In this document: positions 55,878 through 64,000 of the stretch, piece after piece
Position numbering within the stretch: position 1 is the first letter of the stretch
How the letters are laid out: each line of letters opens with the position of its first letter
Assembly (NCBI RefSeq): GCF_030689305.1
Contig: NZ_JAUYVM010000002.1
Location: forward strand, 1 to 64,000
Length of the DNA: 64,000 nucleotides
Direction: 5' to 3'
DNA from: Vibrio penaeicida
Lineage (GTDB): Bacteria; Pseudomonadota; Gammaproteobacteria; Enterobacterales; Vibrionaceae
Translations under genes and position numbers: made by a program
Notes under the pieces: model-generated
What the model saw: only the letters and a program-made list of their open reading frames with translations
Told to the model about the DNA's origin: nothing
Database searches by the model: none

Positions 55878-57152
55878 TTATGCGACTTTTGATGGTTTCT
55901 CTATTGTCGTATCCGGTGATGTCTCATCGGTGTGACGGGATAATTGCTCGTGTGTGATCGTTAGACTTATCGGATAGGGTTCACGGTATTGAACTACTCC
56001 AAGTTCTCCTTCGGCTCTGAGAATATGCTCCGACTTCAAGATGGCTTTCAGAATATTAGGGATTTGGATTAGGTTAATGTATTGACCGAAGCAGGTATGC
56101 ATACCGTAACCAAAATGCATGTAAACGTGCCTTGGGCGATCTAACTTAAATGATTTGGGGTGAGGTAAGTCGCGTCCATCCAGCATTGCAGACTGTGTAG
56201 CGACCAAGACTTGTGTTCCTTTCTTTATTTTCCTAGAACGCCATGTGCCTTGCGCTATCGTGTAATCACAATTGGCAATACGGAAAAGACCTGCACCAAA
56301 GGATTTAAAACGCAAAGTTTCAAGAACGAATTGCTCCAATGTGTGCATGTCGCCTAAATGTGCGGCACGTTGCGCCTTTATAAAAAGTGCTTTGTTATCT
56401 AATAGGTAATCTAATACGAGAATAGCGCATTTCGAGGTGGTAGGGACTAAGCCTATGATTATGCCAATTAAGTTGTTGCGGATATCGTAGTCGGTCATTC
56501 CAGGTGTACCAGACTCTTGTAACTTCAAACATCGTTCTAAAATATCGTCTTTTTGATCACGTTCGTTAGCTGAAAGCAGTCGGCGTTCTTCGATCAAATG
56601 ATCGATATGAGCGCGCAAGCTAGCGGCGTCTCGTATCGCGGCTTCTTCAATATCTTTCGGGCAGTCTGGGTAGAAAAGGTACTGAAATAGGTTACAAGTC
56701 CAGTTAAATAGTTTTTCCGGCTCGATCCCAGAAACGCCTAGATATTCAGCAGTGAATTGGCATGGCACAACACTGGTCAGCTCAGAGACTAACTCAATTC
56801 TCCCTGTGCTGTTTTCCATAATTTGCTTGGCGAGTTTATCCGTTAGTGGCGCTACGATTTTATCTAGGTCGTCACGTCTAACCGCTAAACGCATATTCGA
56901 CACATCTCTCGTGTAGTCCGGTATATCATCCATTCCTAAAAAGAAGTTACTGCCGTCGGTGATTACTCGCATCTTATCGGCGTAAGTTACGCCTAACTCA
57001 CTGGGACGAGACAGTGCTTCCTGAACGTCTTTAAATCGGGTGATCAGTGCGTAATTCTTATAAAGAACATTGGGTTGAATAAACCGGAGTATAGAAAATA
57101 TTAGTGGGACGTTGTCTGACGCCCACGCTTTTAGCCGCGCGATTATGCTCAT
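55878..57152 (-). CDS. Cytochrome P450 lacking the I-helix acid residue
   Basis: A 424-residue P450 from ATG 57152; an in-frame TTG at 57164 adds four residues. The K-helix ExxR is ETLR (278-281), and the haem-thiolate signature is FGYGMHTCFG with Cys354. In the I helix, where monooxygenases have (A/G)Gx(D/E)TT, this protein reads GLVPTT: proline replaces the acidic residue needed for proton delivery to bound oxygen. P450s with changes here often use peroxides or isomerise them (peroxygenases, CYP74-type enzymes). No ferredoxin or reductase gene is nearby, whereas a peroxidase and a lipase are, which fits that idea. It is the first gene of the seven-gene operon. Confidence 0.93.
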   Translation of the reverse strand: MSIIARLKAWASDNVPLIFSILRFIQPNVLYKNYALITRFKDVQEALSRPSELGVTYADKMRVITDGSNFFLGMDDIPDYTRDVSNMRLAVRRDDLDKIVAPLTDKLAKQIMENSTGRIELVSELTSVVPCQFTAEYLGVSGIEPEKLFNWTCNLFQYLFYPDCPKDIEEAAIRDAASLRAHIDHLIEERRLLSANERDQKDDILERCLKLQESGTPGMTDYDIRNNLIGIIIGLVPTTSKCAILVLDYLLDNKALFIKAQRAAHLGDMHTLEQFVLETLRFKSFGAGLFRIANCDYTIAQGTWRSRKIKKGTQVLVATQSAMLDGRDLPHPKSFKLDRPRHVYMHFGYGMHTCFGQYINLIQIPNILKAILKSEHILRAEGELGVVQYREPYPISLTITHEQLSRHTDETSPDTTIEKPSKVA

Positions 57153-57468
57153 AATTTCTGCCAATTGACGTTTATCTGTTTGCGCACACCGTGAAATCTG
57201 TGTTTCATCTAATGTGAACCAGTGTATTTATTGTTAGAAGAGTGGTTGTTTAAATTAATATGCAACCATTCCTTATAAATATATTGGTCTTAAGTGCGGT
57301 AAACTGAAAATATCTTCAGATTAGGATCACAAGGCAGAGAGAATGTAACTGATATGAATGTAAACGGTACGTAATGTTGATCTGTATATGAAAATGAAAG
57401 GTTAATATAAAGTTATTTTCAATTACTACTTCATTTATTCAAAAAACACACTATAGGGCACGCTGTTT
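57153..57468. other. AT-rich region upstream of the P450 operon
   Basis: About 315 bp with no gene, between the LysR stop (57469) and the P450 start on the same strand. It presumably carries the operon promoter. I see no strong terminator after lysR, so read-through is possible. Confidence 0.45.
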
Positions 57469-58350
57469 TCATCGCTCCAGTGACCGAACCCAACGAGTGA
57501 ATGAGGTAATATGAGGTTCACTCAACTTATAGCTTGGGCAGATCAAGTAGTAGCCATAAGGGCTGTCGAATCTCACGTCAAGCGGGTTTATGAGCGCTCC
57601 AGAATCGAGTTCTTTTCTCACCATAAAATCGGGCAAAAGGGCGACTCCACAGTTCCGTGCCAACAAAGGCAAAGACATATAAAAATGTTCAAATGCGACA
57701 GGGTAATAATTGGGCGAAATTTGAGTCTGGCTTTTGTTCAGCATCAGTTCCCAAAGCTGCGGGCGGGTAGATTGGGGAAGCAGAGGTAAACTGAGTACTT
57801 CATCTATCGAGCTGAGCTTACCAACGCTTGGATTGGCAACCAAGATGAGCTTTTCTTGAAATAGCCATTCCGAATGCTCATAGTGCTTGGCTATTGGTAG
57901 GCAACGAATTGAAACATCAGCATCTATTCCCCCCTTGGGTAGCCGCCCATCTCCGGTGTTAACTGATATTCTTAAGCGCTGATTTTGTGCGAGAAACTTG
58001 TCTATTTCAGGCAAAAGCCAAAGGTTGGCAACAGAAGGGGACACATTAAGCTGCAGTAAGTTTGTTTCCGAATGAGTTTGCTGCATTTCGGCACTGGCTG
58101 TCTGAATGGCTTCTATGCTTGGCACGACTTTACTGAGGTACTGGTTTCCCGCTTCTGTCAGTACCAATCCACTTCCTTTTCTAACAAATAAGGCTTGCCC
58201 AAGCTGAGTTTCAAGCGATTGAATTTGTTTACTTATTGCCCCTTGGGTAACGTAAAGCTGTTTGGCTGCCTCCGAAAAGCTGAGGCACCTTGCGGCAACA
58301 ATAAAGGCTTGAAGTGCTCGGCTAGAGGGCAGGTGTTTGGTTAACTGCAT
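57469..58350 (-). CDS. LysR-family regulator, GcvA-like
   Basis: A 293-residue LysR protein. The HTH at about residues 8-66 (LPSSRALQAFIVAARCLSFSE, TQGAISKQIQSLE) and the LFVRKGSGLVLTEAG wing are of the GcvA/AmpR branch. It lies head-to-head with the aminotransferase gene at 58622, its most likely target, and also upstream of the P450 operon on its own strand, so control of either is possible. Confidence 0.9.
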   Translation of the reverse strand: MQLTKHLPSSRALQAFIVAARCLSFSEAAKQLYVTQGAISKQIQSLETQLGQALFVRKGSGLVLTEAGNQYLSKVVPSIEAIQTASAEMQQTHSETNLLQLNVSPSVANLWLLPEIDKFLAQNQRLRISVNTGDGRLPKGGIDADVSIRCLPIAKHYEHSEWLFQEKLILVANPSVGKLSSIDEVLSLPLLPQSTRPQLWELMLNKSQTQISPNYYPVAFEHFYMSLPLLARNCGVALLPDFMVRKELDSGALINPLDVRFDSPYGYYLICPSYKLSEPHITSFTRWVRSLER

Positions 58351-58509
58351 GGTGGTTACTTTCCGTATGGGTGGACAACTTCTGCTTACTTAAGATTTTA
58401 GAGAATAGACTAAAGGTGAATCACCATTATTCCATTTACTCATACTAGTGAGAATAATTCGCTTGTCGGGAAATCGCAAAGCTTTATCTTGGTTATTAAT
58501 TAGTCAGAG

Positions 58510-58595
58510 GCTAAGTAAGCAGAAGCTAAGTGATCATAAGCTAAGCAAACGAAAAGCTAAGCAACCGAAAGTTAAGCATTCAGAAATTTAACAAG
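58510..58595. repeat. Degenerate 15-16 bp repeats in the leader of the aminotransferase operon
   Basis: Five to six head-to-tail degenerate units of GCTAAGNNANNNNAAA occur between the lysR and aminotransferase genes. They lie within the 60 to 110 bases before the aminotransferase start. Confidence 0.65.
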
Positions 58596-58621
58596 CCGAA
58601 TAAGGCACGTAAGGATTCGCC

Positions 58622-59965
58622 ATGACTCATCTCATTCACCGACATTGCCACCATGTACCTCCCACAGTGAAAAATGGACAAGGCATCTATCTTTACGATC
58701 AAAATGGCAAGCGTTATTTAGATGCGTGTGGCGGAGCAGCGGTCTCTAACCTCGGTCATAACAACCAAAAAATTAAGAATGCCATGATGCGACAAATGGA
58801 GGCGTTGCCATTTGCTCACAGTGGTTTCTTTACAACCGATGTTGCAGAAAAATTAGCCGATACATTGGTGTCTGTAAGTCCTAGCTCACTTAACCATGTT
58901 TACCTTGTTAGTGGTGGGTCAGAAGCCGTTGAATCGGCACTGAAACTTGCGCGCCAATACTATCTGGAAAAAGGTCAGGGGAGTAAATCTCAGTTTATTG
59001 CGCGCCAACAGAGTTATCACGGAAATACATTAGGTGCGCTTGGCGTTGGTGGCAATGAATGGCGTCGTGCTCCATTTCGACCATTGCTGAAAACGACGCA
59101 TCACATTTCCCCGTGCTATCCATACCGAGATAAGCTAGAAAGTGAATCCGAATTTGAATACGGGCAACGTGTCGCAAACGAACTAGAAAATAAGATTCTT
59201 GAAGTGGGGGCAGAGAATGTGATGGCATTTGTCGCGGAAACAGTGGTTGGAGCGACAGCCGGTGCATTGGTGCCTGTAGAGGGTTATTTTGCTCGTATAC
59301 GTGAAATTTGCAGCCAATACGATGTGTTACTGATTTTAGATGAGGTGATGTGTGGAGTGGGTAGAACTGGGTCATTCTATGCATTTGAACAAGAAGGGAT
59401 TGTGCCCGACATTGTGACTGTTGCGAAAGGGCTCGGTGGTGGATATCAACCCATTGGTGCAGCCATCGTAAGCAGCCAGATCTACAAAACCATCGCCAAT
59501 GGTTCCGGGTATTTTCAACATGGGCATACGTTCAATGCGCACCCAATGGCTTGCGCTGCCGCATTAGCGACAATCAATGAAATTGTTGAAGGAAACAGAG
59601 TTTCAGACGTTCAGGCCACGAGTGATTTGCTTTTCGAGAAGCTGAATGAAGCGTTTAGTGATCACCCTAATATCGGTGATATTCGAGGAAGAGGATTATT
59701 CATTGGTATCGAATTTGTAGAGGATAAACAGACGAAAACGCCTTTTTCTCCAAATAGCCAATTGGAAAAAAAGGTGAAGAAAATGGCGATGGAAGAAGGG
59801 CTAATGTGCTACCCAATGAAAGGCACCATTGATGGTCAAAATGGTCATCACGTGTTGTTGGCGCCACACTTCATCATGACACCATCGCAAGTATCAGAAT
59901 TGGTTGAAAAACTGCAAGCTACCTTTAGCCGACTATTTTCATTGGAGGCAGTATGCCAGCCATAA
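58622..59965 (+). CDS. Class III PLP-dependent aminotransferase
   Basis: A 447-residue fold-type I aminotransferase of the omega-amino acid/beta-alanine:pyruvate group. PLP residues are Lys269 in TVAKGLGGGYQPIGA and Asp240 in LLILDEVMCG; GSEAVESALKLAR and YHGNTLGAL are also conserved. Its stop lies inside the next gene (13-base overlap). Paired with a BKACE-type enzyme it may act on a beta- or omega-amino acid, or a lysine-type intermediate, whose keto product is cleaved next. The exact substrate cannot be read from sequence. Confidence 0.93.
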   Translation: MTHLIHRHCHHVPPTVKNGQGIYLYDQNGKRYLDACGGAAVSNLGHNNQKIKNAMMRQMEALPFAHSGFFTTDVAEKLADTLVSVSPSSLNHVYLVSGGSEAVESALKLARQYYLEKGQGSKSQFIARQQSYHGNTLGALGVGGNEWRRAPFRPLLKTTHHISPCYPYRDKLESESEFEYGQRVANELENKILEVGAENVMAFVAETVVGATAGALVPVEGYFARIREICSQYDVLLILDEVMCGVGRTGSFYAFEQEGIVPDIVTVAKGLGGGYQPIGAAIVSSQIYKTIANGSGYFQHGHTFNAHPMACAAALATINEIVEGNRVSDVQATSDLLFEKLNEAFSDHPNIGDIRGRGLFIGIEFVEDKQTKTPFSPNSQLEKKVKKMAMEEGLMCYPMKGTIDGQNGHHVLLAPHFIMTPSQVSELVEKLQATFSRLFSLEAVCQP

Positions 59966-60771
59966 TCGTTGCTCCAAATGGCGCACGAAAGATGAAGGGC
60001 GATCACCCTAATATCCCAATATCTATAGAAGATGTTGTTAAAGATGTGAAAGCCAGCGCGCAAGCTGGCGCAGCGATGGCACATGTGCATGCTCGAACGT
60101 TAGAGGGAAAGCATACACTTGGGATACGAGAAAACGCTGCTCTGCTTTCTGAACTCAAAGCTGAATTAGGGAATCAAATTCTGATTCAATTGACCACGGA
60201 AGCTGTTGGGCAGTTTTCCTCAACAGAGCAAATGACCTTAATTGAAAAAGTCCGCCCGCCCGCAGTTTCGTGTGCCATCAAAGAACTGATTCCAAATAAA
60301 GCGTCTGAAGCGACAGCGCGAGACTTTTTCAGCTTAGCCAACCAACAACACATCCTCATACAGTGGATTGTTTATAACCAAACGGACCTCACGCGCTACT
60401 TTGATTTGCTCAACCGGCAAATTATCCCTAATACGAACCAGCATTTATTGATTGTTCTTGGGCGCTACCACAAACAATTAGAATCTCATCCCGCTGATCT
60501 ATTGCCTATGCTGACTCCACAGCTTCTTAATTCGGATATTGCTTGGGGCGTGTGCGCTTTTGGGCGATTGGAACAGCAGTGCCTTATCTCTGCTATGTTA
60601 TTAGGTGGAGATGCACGGGTTGGGTTTGAAAATAATCATTTTTTACCAAATGGAGAATTGTCTCCGGGAAACGAGTTCCAAGTCGCTCAACTTGTTCAGC
60701 AAGCAAACGCAATCAACCTGAATGTGATCAATGCTAAAGAATTTGAGTCAATATTGAGATGTGGCGAATAA
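59953..60771 (+). CDS. BKACE family beta-keto acid cleavage enzyme (DUF849)
   Basis: A 272-residue TIM-barrel enzyme of the BKACE family, which condenses a beta-keto acid with acetyl-CoA to give acetoacetate and a CoA ester. The zinc-binding AHVHAR (His44, His46) follows the N-terminal IIVAPNGARK; SCAIKELIP and the Gly-rich GGDARVGFENNHF near residue 220 are family marks. It is translationally coupled to the aminotransferase, so both should act in one catabolic step pair, as in 3-keto-5-aminohexanoate or related amino-keto acid breakdown. Confidence 0.9.
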   Translation: MPAIIVAPNGARKMKGDHPNIPISIEDVVKDVKASAQAGAAMAHVHARTLEGKHTLGIRENAALLSELKAELGNQILIQLTTEAVGQFSSTEQMTLIEKVRPPAVSCAIKELIPNKASEATARDFFSLANQQHILIQWIVYNQTDLTRYFDLLNRQIIPNTNQHLLIVLGRYHKQLESHPADLLPMLTPQLLNSDIAWGVCAFGRLEQQCLISAMLLGGDARVGFENNHFLPNGELSPGNEFQVAQLVQQANAINLNVINAKEFESILRCGE

Positions 60772-60913
60772 CTTCATGTTTTAAGATGAAAATTTCGCAT
60801 ACTAAATTAGACTATGTTATTTGTTAAAGTTGTAAAACTTACGTAAACGGAACTATGTTTCCAGAGACAGAAACGCATGTGTGTTGCATGCTAACCAACA
60901 GAAGGAAAGGGAT

Positions 60914-61888
60914 ATGACGTTCTTGAAAACGGCTTGTGTTGTGATGGGGTTGACTGGTGCATTGGGTTTAGCAACAACCGCGAACGCAGCTGATGACTTT
61001 GTAACTATTGGTACAGGTGGCGTTACAGGTGTTTACTACCCAACGGGAGGCGCTATTTGCCGTCTGGTGAATAAAGGGCGTAAAGACCATGGTATTCGTT
61101 GTTCTGTAGAGAGTACTGGTGGTTCGGTTTATAACATCAACACGATTCGTGCTGGTGAGTTGGATTTGGGTATTGCTCAATCAGATTGGCAGTACCATGC
61201 ATACAATGGTTCAAGTAAGTTTGAAGACAAAGGTCCATTTAAGGATCTTCGTGCTGTATTTTCTGTACACCCAGAACCGTTTACTGTCGTAGCACGTGCA
61301 GATGCAGGCATTAAGACATTTGAAGATCTTAAAGGTAAGCGAGTAAACATTGGTAACCCAGGTTCAGGTCAGCGCGGTACGATGGAAGTACTGATGGGCG
61401 AGCTAGGTTGGACAATGAAAGACTTTAAACTTGCTTCAGAGCTGAAAGCGTCTGAGCAGTCTAAAGCGCTTTGTGACAACAAAATTGATGCAATGATCTA
61501 CACAGTTGGTCACCCGAGTGGAGCAATTAAGGAAGCAACAACATCTTGTGACAGTGTGATTGTAGAAGTAAGCGGTCCTGCTGTAGCGAAACTTATTGCG
61601 GACAACAGCTTCTACCGCGTAGCAACCATCCCAGGCGGTATGTACCGTGGCAATACAGAAGATGTACAAACGTTTGGTGTGGGTGCAACGTTCGTAAGTT
61701 CTACTGACGTAAAAGAGAAAGTAGTATATGAAATCGTGAAAGCAGTATTCGAAAACTTCGATACCTTTAAGCGCCTTCACCCTGCATTCAACAACCTGAA
61801 AAAAGAAGAAATGGCAAAAGATGGACTATCTGCGCCTCTTCATGCTGGTGCAGCAAAATACTACAAAGAAGCTGGCTTAGTGAAGTAA
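60914..61888 (+). CDS. TAXI-family TRAP transporter solute-binding protein
   Basis: A 324-residue periplasmic protein from ATG 60914 (AAGGAAAGG upstream), with signal peptide 1-24 ending ANAADDF. The mature start [20 protein letters not shown] is diagnostic for the TAXI group, which binds acidic ligands such as glutamate or 2-oxoglutarate. A terminator follows at once, and the membrane components of a TRAP transporter are not in the window, so it must work with a distant or shared permease. Its place after the aminotransferase and BKACE genes suggests it captures their substrate. Confidence 0.93.
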   Translation: MTFLKTACVVMGLTGALGLATTANAADDFVTIGTGGVTGVYYPTGGAICRLVNKGRKDHGIRCSVESTGGSVYNINTIRAGELDLGIAQSDWQYHAYNGSSKFEDKGPFKDLRAVFSVHPEPFTVVARADAGIKTFEDLKGKRVNIGNPGSGQRGTMEVLMGELGWTMKDFKLASELKASEQSKALCDNKIDAMIYTVGHPSGAIKEATTSCDSVIVEVSGPAVAKLIADNSFYRVATIPGGMYRGNTEDVQTFGVGATFVSSTDVKEKVVYEIVKAVFENFDTFKRLHPAFNNLKKEEMAKDGLSAPLHAGAAKYYKEAGLVK

Positions 61889-61907
61889 ATCACATCGCTT
61901 TTTATTC

Positions 61908-61936
61908 AAAACCCGCTTAGCTAAGCGGGTTTTTTT
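61908..61936 (+). terminator. Rho-independent terminator after the TAXI gene
   Basis: AAACCCGCTTAG / CTAAGCGGGTTT form a perfect 12 bp inverted repeat with almost no loop, followed by a run of T. Confidence 0.93.
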
Positions 61937-62051
61937 GTGCCTGATGTACCGTCAAAGCTTCCTGACAGTAAAGTGAATTTTTTCTTTAACAGCTCAACGT
62001 GTTCAATCTATTGGTAATTTACACATAATGCGTGATGACTGTCTATACTGA

Positions 62052-63098
62052 ATGAAAGGTATGATTGAGATGGAACTTACTATGCTGATAGCTCTTGTTA
62101 AACAAGCCTTGGCGCGAATTCTCATAGCGCCTGCTCTTTTGCTTGTCTTTTCTATCCCCAATGTAATCGCAGAAGAAAATAGCAAACGAACCTATTATTT
62201 TGTAGGCGCTTTTCTAGCTCATCCTTACGTTCGTGACATCAAGTTAGGTTTTAAATACGCCAGCAAGAAACTGAATGTGAATATTGCCACGCTAGGACCG
62301 CAGGGGCCGGATTGGAATGCTCAATATAAAGCAATGGAAACCGCTATTGCCGCCAATCCTGACGGCATTATCGTCCCTCTTTGGGTAGATAATGTTGTGC
62401 CATTGATAGTGGAAGCAAGAAAGAAAGGCATTGAAGTTATTGCTATTGAAGCAGCGCCTGAAAACCACAATGCCAATACTTACATTGGTTTGGACAACTA
62501 TCAGGCTGGTCTCTTAACAGCCCGCGAGCTCGTACGTATTGGTGGCAACAAAGGTAAGCTCGGTTTAGTTCTTAATCTAGCCAGTAATACAGCCTTAAAA
62601 AAACAAGGCGTCATCGATGGGTTAAAAAATACGGAATGGGAAATAGTTGCTGAAGTGGACGATAAAACCAATACCGATCAAGCGAGTCAAGTCACCATGA
62701 AGCTCTTGCGTGATCACCCAGACCTTAGTGGGTTAATAGGGCTGAATTCCAGTTCTGGTGTAGGGATAGGGAATGCGATAGGTCAGCTTGGATTAATGGA
62801 CAAAGACTTAGCAATTGTGGTCCATGATCGAGAGGACACAGTTCTCGAATTTATTGAAAGCGGTGTGATTGATTCCTCTATCGTAGCGAAAACAGCCATG
62901 ATGAGTTATCTCTCCATTTCCTTGTTGGAGGACTACCACAATAGAGTCGGTGAGGATATTCCGGTTGCTAATGATATCTCATCCATTGGTATCACCCTGC
63001 TTCCTGAGGTGGTGAATATTGGCGCGGTCGTCGTCAATCAAGAAAATGTCTCTCATTTTTTACGAAAGAATCTAGTAAATAGCTGGAAGGCTGAATGA
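62052..63098 (+). CDS. Periplasmic binding protein of the RbsB/LuxP/TorT class
   Basis: A 348-residue type I periplasmic binding protein. The start is uncertain: ATGs at 62052, 62061, 62070 and 62082 are all in frame, and 62082 (GGA eight bases upstream) gives the best signal peptide, MLIALVKQALARILIAPALL. Two alpha/beta lobes are evident (YYFVGAFLAHPYVRDIKLGF and DGIIVPLWVDNVVPLI...). The stop overlaps the next gene, a membrane sensor, as ATGA. No ABC permease is present. The arrangement therefore resembles LuxP-LuxQ or TorT-TorS, where the binding protein reports ligand to a kinase. The ligand is unknown. Confidence 0.85.
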   Translation: MKGMIEMELTMLIALVKQALARILIAPALLLVFSIPNVIAEENSKRTYYFVGAFLAHPYVRDIKLGFKYASKKLNVNIATLGPQGPDWNAQYKAMETAIAANPDGIIVPLWVDNVVPLIVEARKKGIEVIAIEAAPENHNANTYIGLDNYQAGLLTARELVRIGGNKGKLGLVLNLASNTALKKQGVIDGLKNTEWEIVAEVDDKTNTDQASQVTMKLLRDHPDLSGLIGLNSSSGVGIGNAIGQLGLMDKDLAIVVHDREDTVLEFIESGVIDSSIVAKTAMMSYLSISLLEDYHNRVGEDIPVANDISSIGITLLPEVVNIGAVVVNQENVSHFLRKNLVNSWKAE

Positions 63099-64000
63099 CC
63101 TTTAAAACCAAACTTTTTGTTTTTACTCCACTGTTGGTTGCGCTCACAATCGTGCTTTCGATTGTCGCTTCTAATGTCTTGATGAGAAGTGAAATAAATC
63201 GTCAAAACGAGGCGCGTTTGCATAACGCCACGAGCTCTCTACAAAGACGAATTTCAGACGATTTCCCTCATATTCATCGCCAATATGAAGCGTTTCGCAA
63301 TAGCGGATCTACACAATTCTTAATGGGTGTTGAGCGAGGCAGTATTTTTACCGCTGAAGATTTTATTGGGGTACTCACTTTCTATCCAGATGTTCGCGAG
63401 TACCTACTTGAATTTTCGCGCCTTTACGATATATCCAGCTATGCGATTTATTTACCGGCTGATCCTAACTCTTCCTCCCCCGTATTTGATGAAAGCGTTA
63501 ACTATCTTTATGCGCAATTTAATGGCGAATTAGATGGGATCATCATCAATGAAACGACGTTGATTCGCTGGGACTCGCGTAACTTTCTACGTAAAAAAGA
63601 CATCGAACCCATTCTTAACTTTCCGAAGAAATTTTTTGGTTCCCCCAGAACAGAATTAACGACGCTTTCGGACGGCACAATAGGCATTAGCTACAGCTTC
63701 GAGCTCGATAATGGTGGTGTACTGGTATTGCAAAGGAGCTGGGATTTTGATTTGGCGATTCAAGAAGTGGATTTAGGGGTAGAAATTTCGCTATACGACG
63801 AGTCTAGAAATCGGATAGACGGCTCTAGTTTGTTCACAAAGCTTGAGGACGATATTCGTATTGGTACAGGGAAAAAACAGTTAGACCTTAAAGATATTGA
63901 TGGACAAATTCACACGGGGCTCGCATCCACGATAAAAGATAAAGGTGTTGTACTTGGGTATTTGGTTACCTCTATTTCTCAACAAGTGATAGAAGATGCC
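63095..64000 (+). CDS. Membrane sensor protein, N-terminal part (runs off window)
   Basis: An open frame of 302 codons from ATG 63095 (overlapping the previous stop) to the end of the window. It starts MTFKTKLFVFTPLLVALTIV, one membrane segment at about residues 8-28, then a periplasmic domain of at least 270 residues without cysteines, containing ARLHNATSSLQRRISDDF and SYSFELDNGGVLVLQRSWDF. This is the usual layout of a histidine kinase or diguanylate cyclase with a double-PAS-like sensor region, but the output domain is outside the window. Coupling to a periplasmic binding protein makes a LuxQ/TorS-like hybrid kinase the leading guess. Confidence 0.75.
   Translation, partial: MTFKTKLFVFTPLLVALTIVLSIVASNVLMRSEINRQNEARLHNATSSLQRRISDDFPHIHRQYEAFRNSGSTQFLMGVERGSIFTAEDFIGVLTFYPDVREYLLEFSRLYDISSYAIYLPADPNSSSPVFDESVNYLYAQFNGELDGIIINETTLIRWDSRNFLRKKDIEPILNFPKKFFGSPRTELTTLSDGTIGISYSFELDNGGVLVLQRSWDFDLAIQEVDLGVEISLYDESRNRIDGSSLFTKLEDDIRIGTGKKQLDLKDIDGQIHTGLASTIKDKGVVLGYLVTSISQQVIEDA

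Overview
The window looks like a Vibrio-type marine gammaproteobacterial chromosome. The evidence is the codon use and AT-rich intergenic stretches, a full-length bo3 oxidase set very close to the enterobacterial one, and two dispersed repeat types that I associate with Vibrio genomes: a 270 bp miniature element with 21 bp terminal inverted repeats, and a TATACCCAAG...CTCAAGATGC repeat. The mix of accessory pathways would suit a secondary chromosome, but that is inference. I see no rRNA, tRNA, CRISPR, prophage or integron.

Layout. 1-583: 5' part of a Ser/Thr/Asp/Glu-rich lipoprotein. 1261-3715: a calcium-type PQQ alcohol dehydrogenase (ExaA-like) with an exported pentapeptide-repeat protein. 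4157-8158: a DUF1611 protein with a degenerate P-loop, a small membrane-anchored protein, a GFA-family zinc protein and a secreted protein with Ca-binding repeats. 8221-21265: a complete pelABCDEFG exopolysaccharide operon (minus strand) preceded by an unassigned membrane protein; PelD keeps its c-di-GMP site and PelA its deacetylase residues. 22477-24375: a lipoprotein with an EP-repeat stalk and ten RCC1-like repeats. 24628-31145: cyoABCDE, Sco, PCu(A)C and a periplasmic protein, an oxidase plus its copper-delivery module. 31146-32565: non-coding, with a composite inverted repeat. 32566-40009: two LysR regulators, an orphan acyltransferase facing a type II thioesterase, a quinone oxidoreductase, two GNATs and an esterase. 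40021-41741: an operon of a Tat-exported ferritin-like lipoprotein, a cytochrome c and an ECF sigma factor. 41869-47623: a PhoD-like phosphatase, a miniature element, a polysaccharide flippase, a glycosyltransferase and a small secreted protein.

48047-57152 is the most unusual block. It is a tightly packed seven-gene minus-strand operon: a cytochrome P450 lacking the usual I-helix acid, two tandem paralogues of an unassigned family, a DyP-type peroxidase, a membrane-embedded patatin-like lipase, a FadL-type outer-membrane channel and an inner-membrane protein. The gene content suggests release, peroxide-type oxidation and outer-membrane movement of a lipid; I know of no described system with this composition.

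57469-61888: a LysR regulator divergent from a class III aminotransferase, a BKACE-type cleavage enzyme and a TAXI solute receptor. 62052-64000: a periplasmic sugar-binding-type protein translationally coupled to a membrane sensor cut by the window end, an arrangement like LuxP/LuxQ or TorT/TorS.
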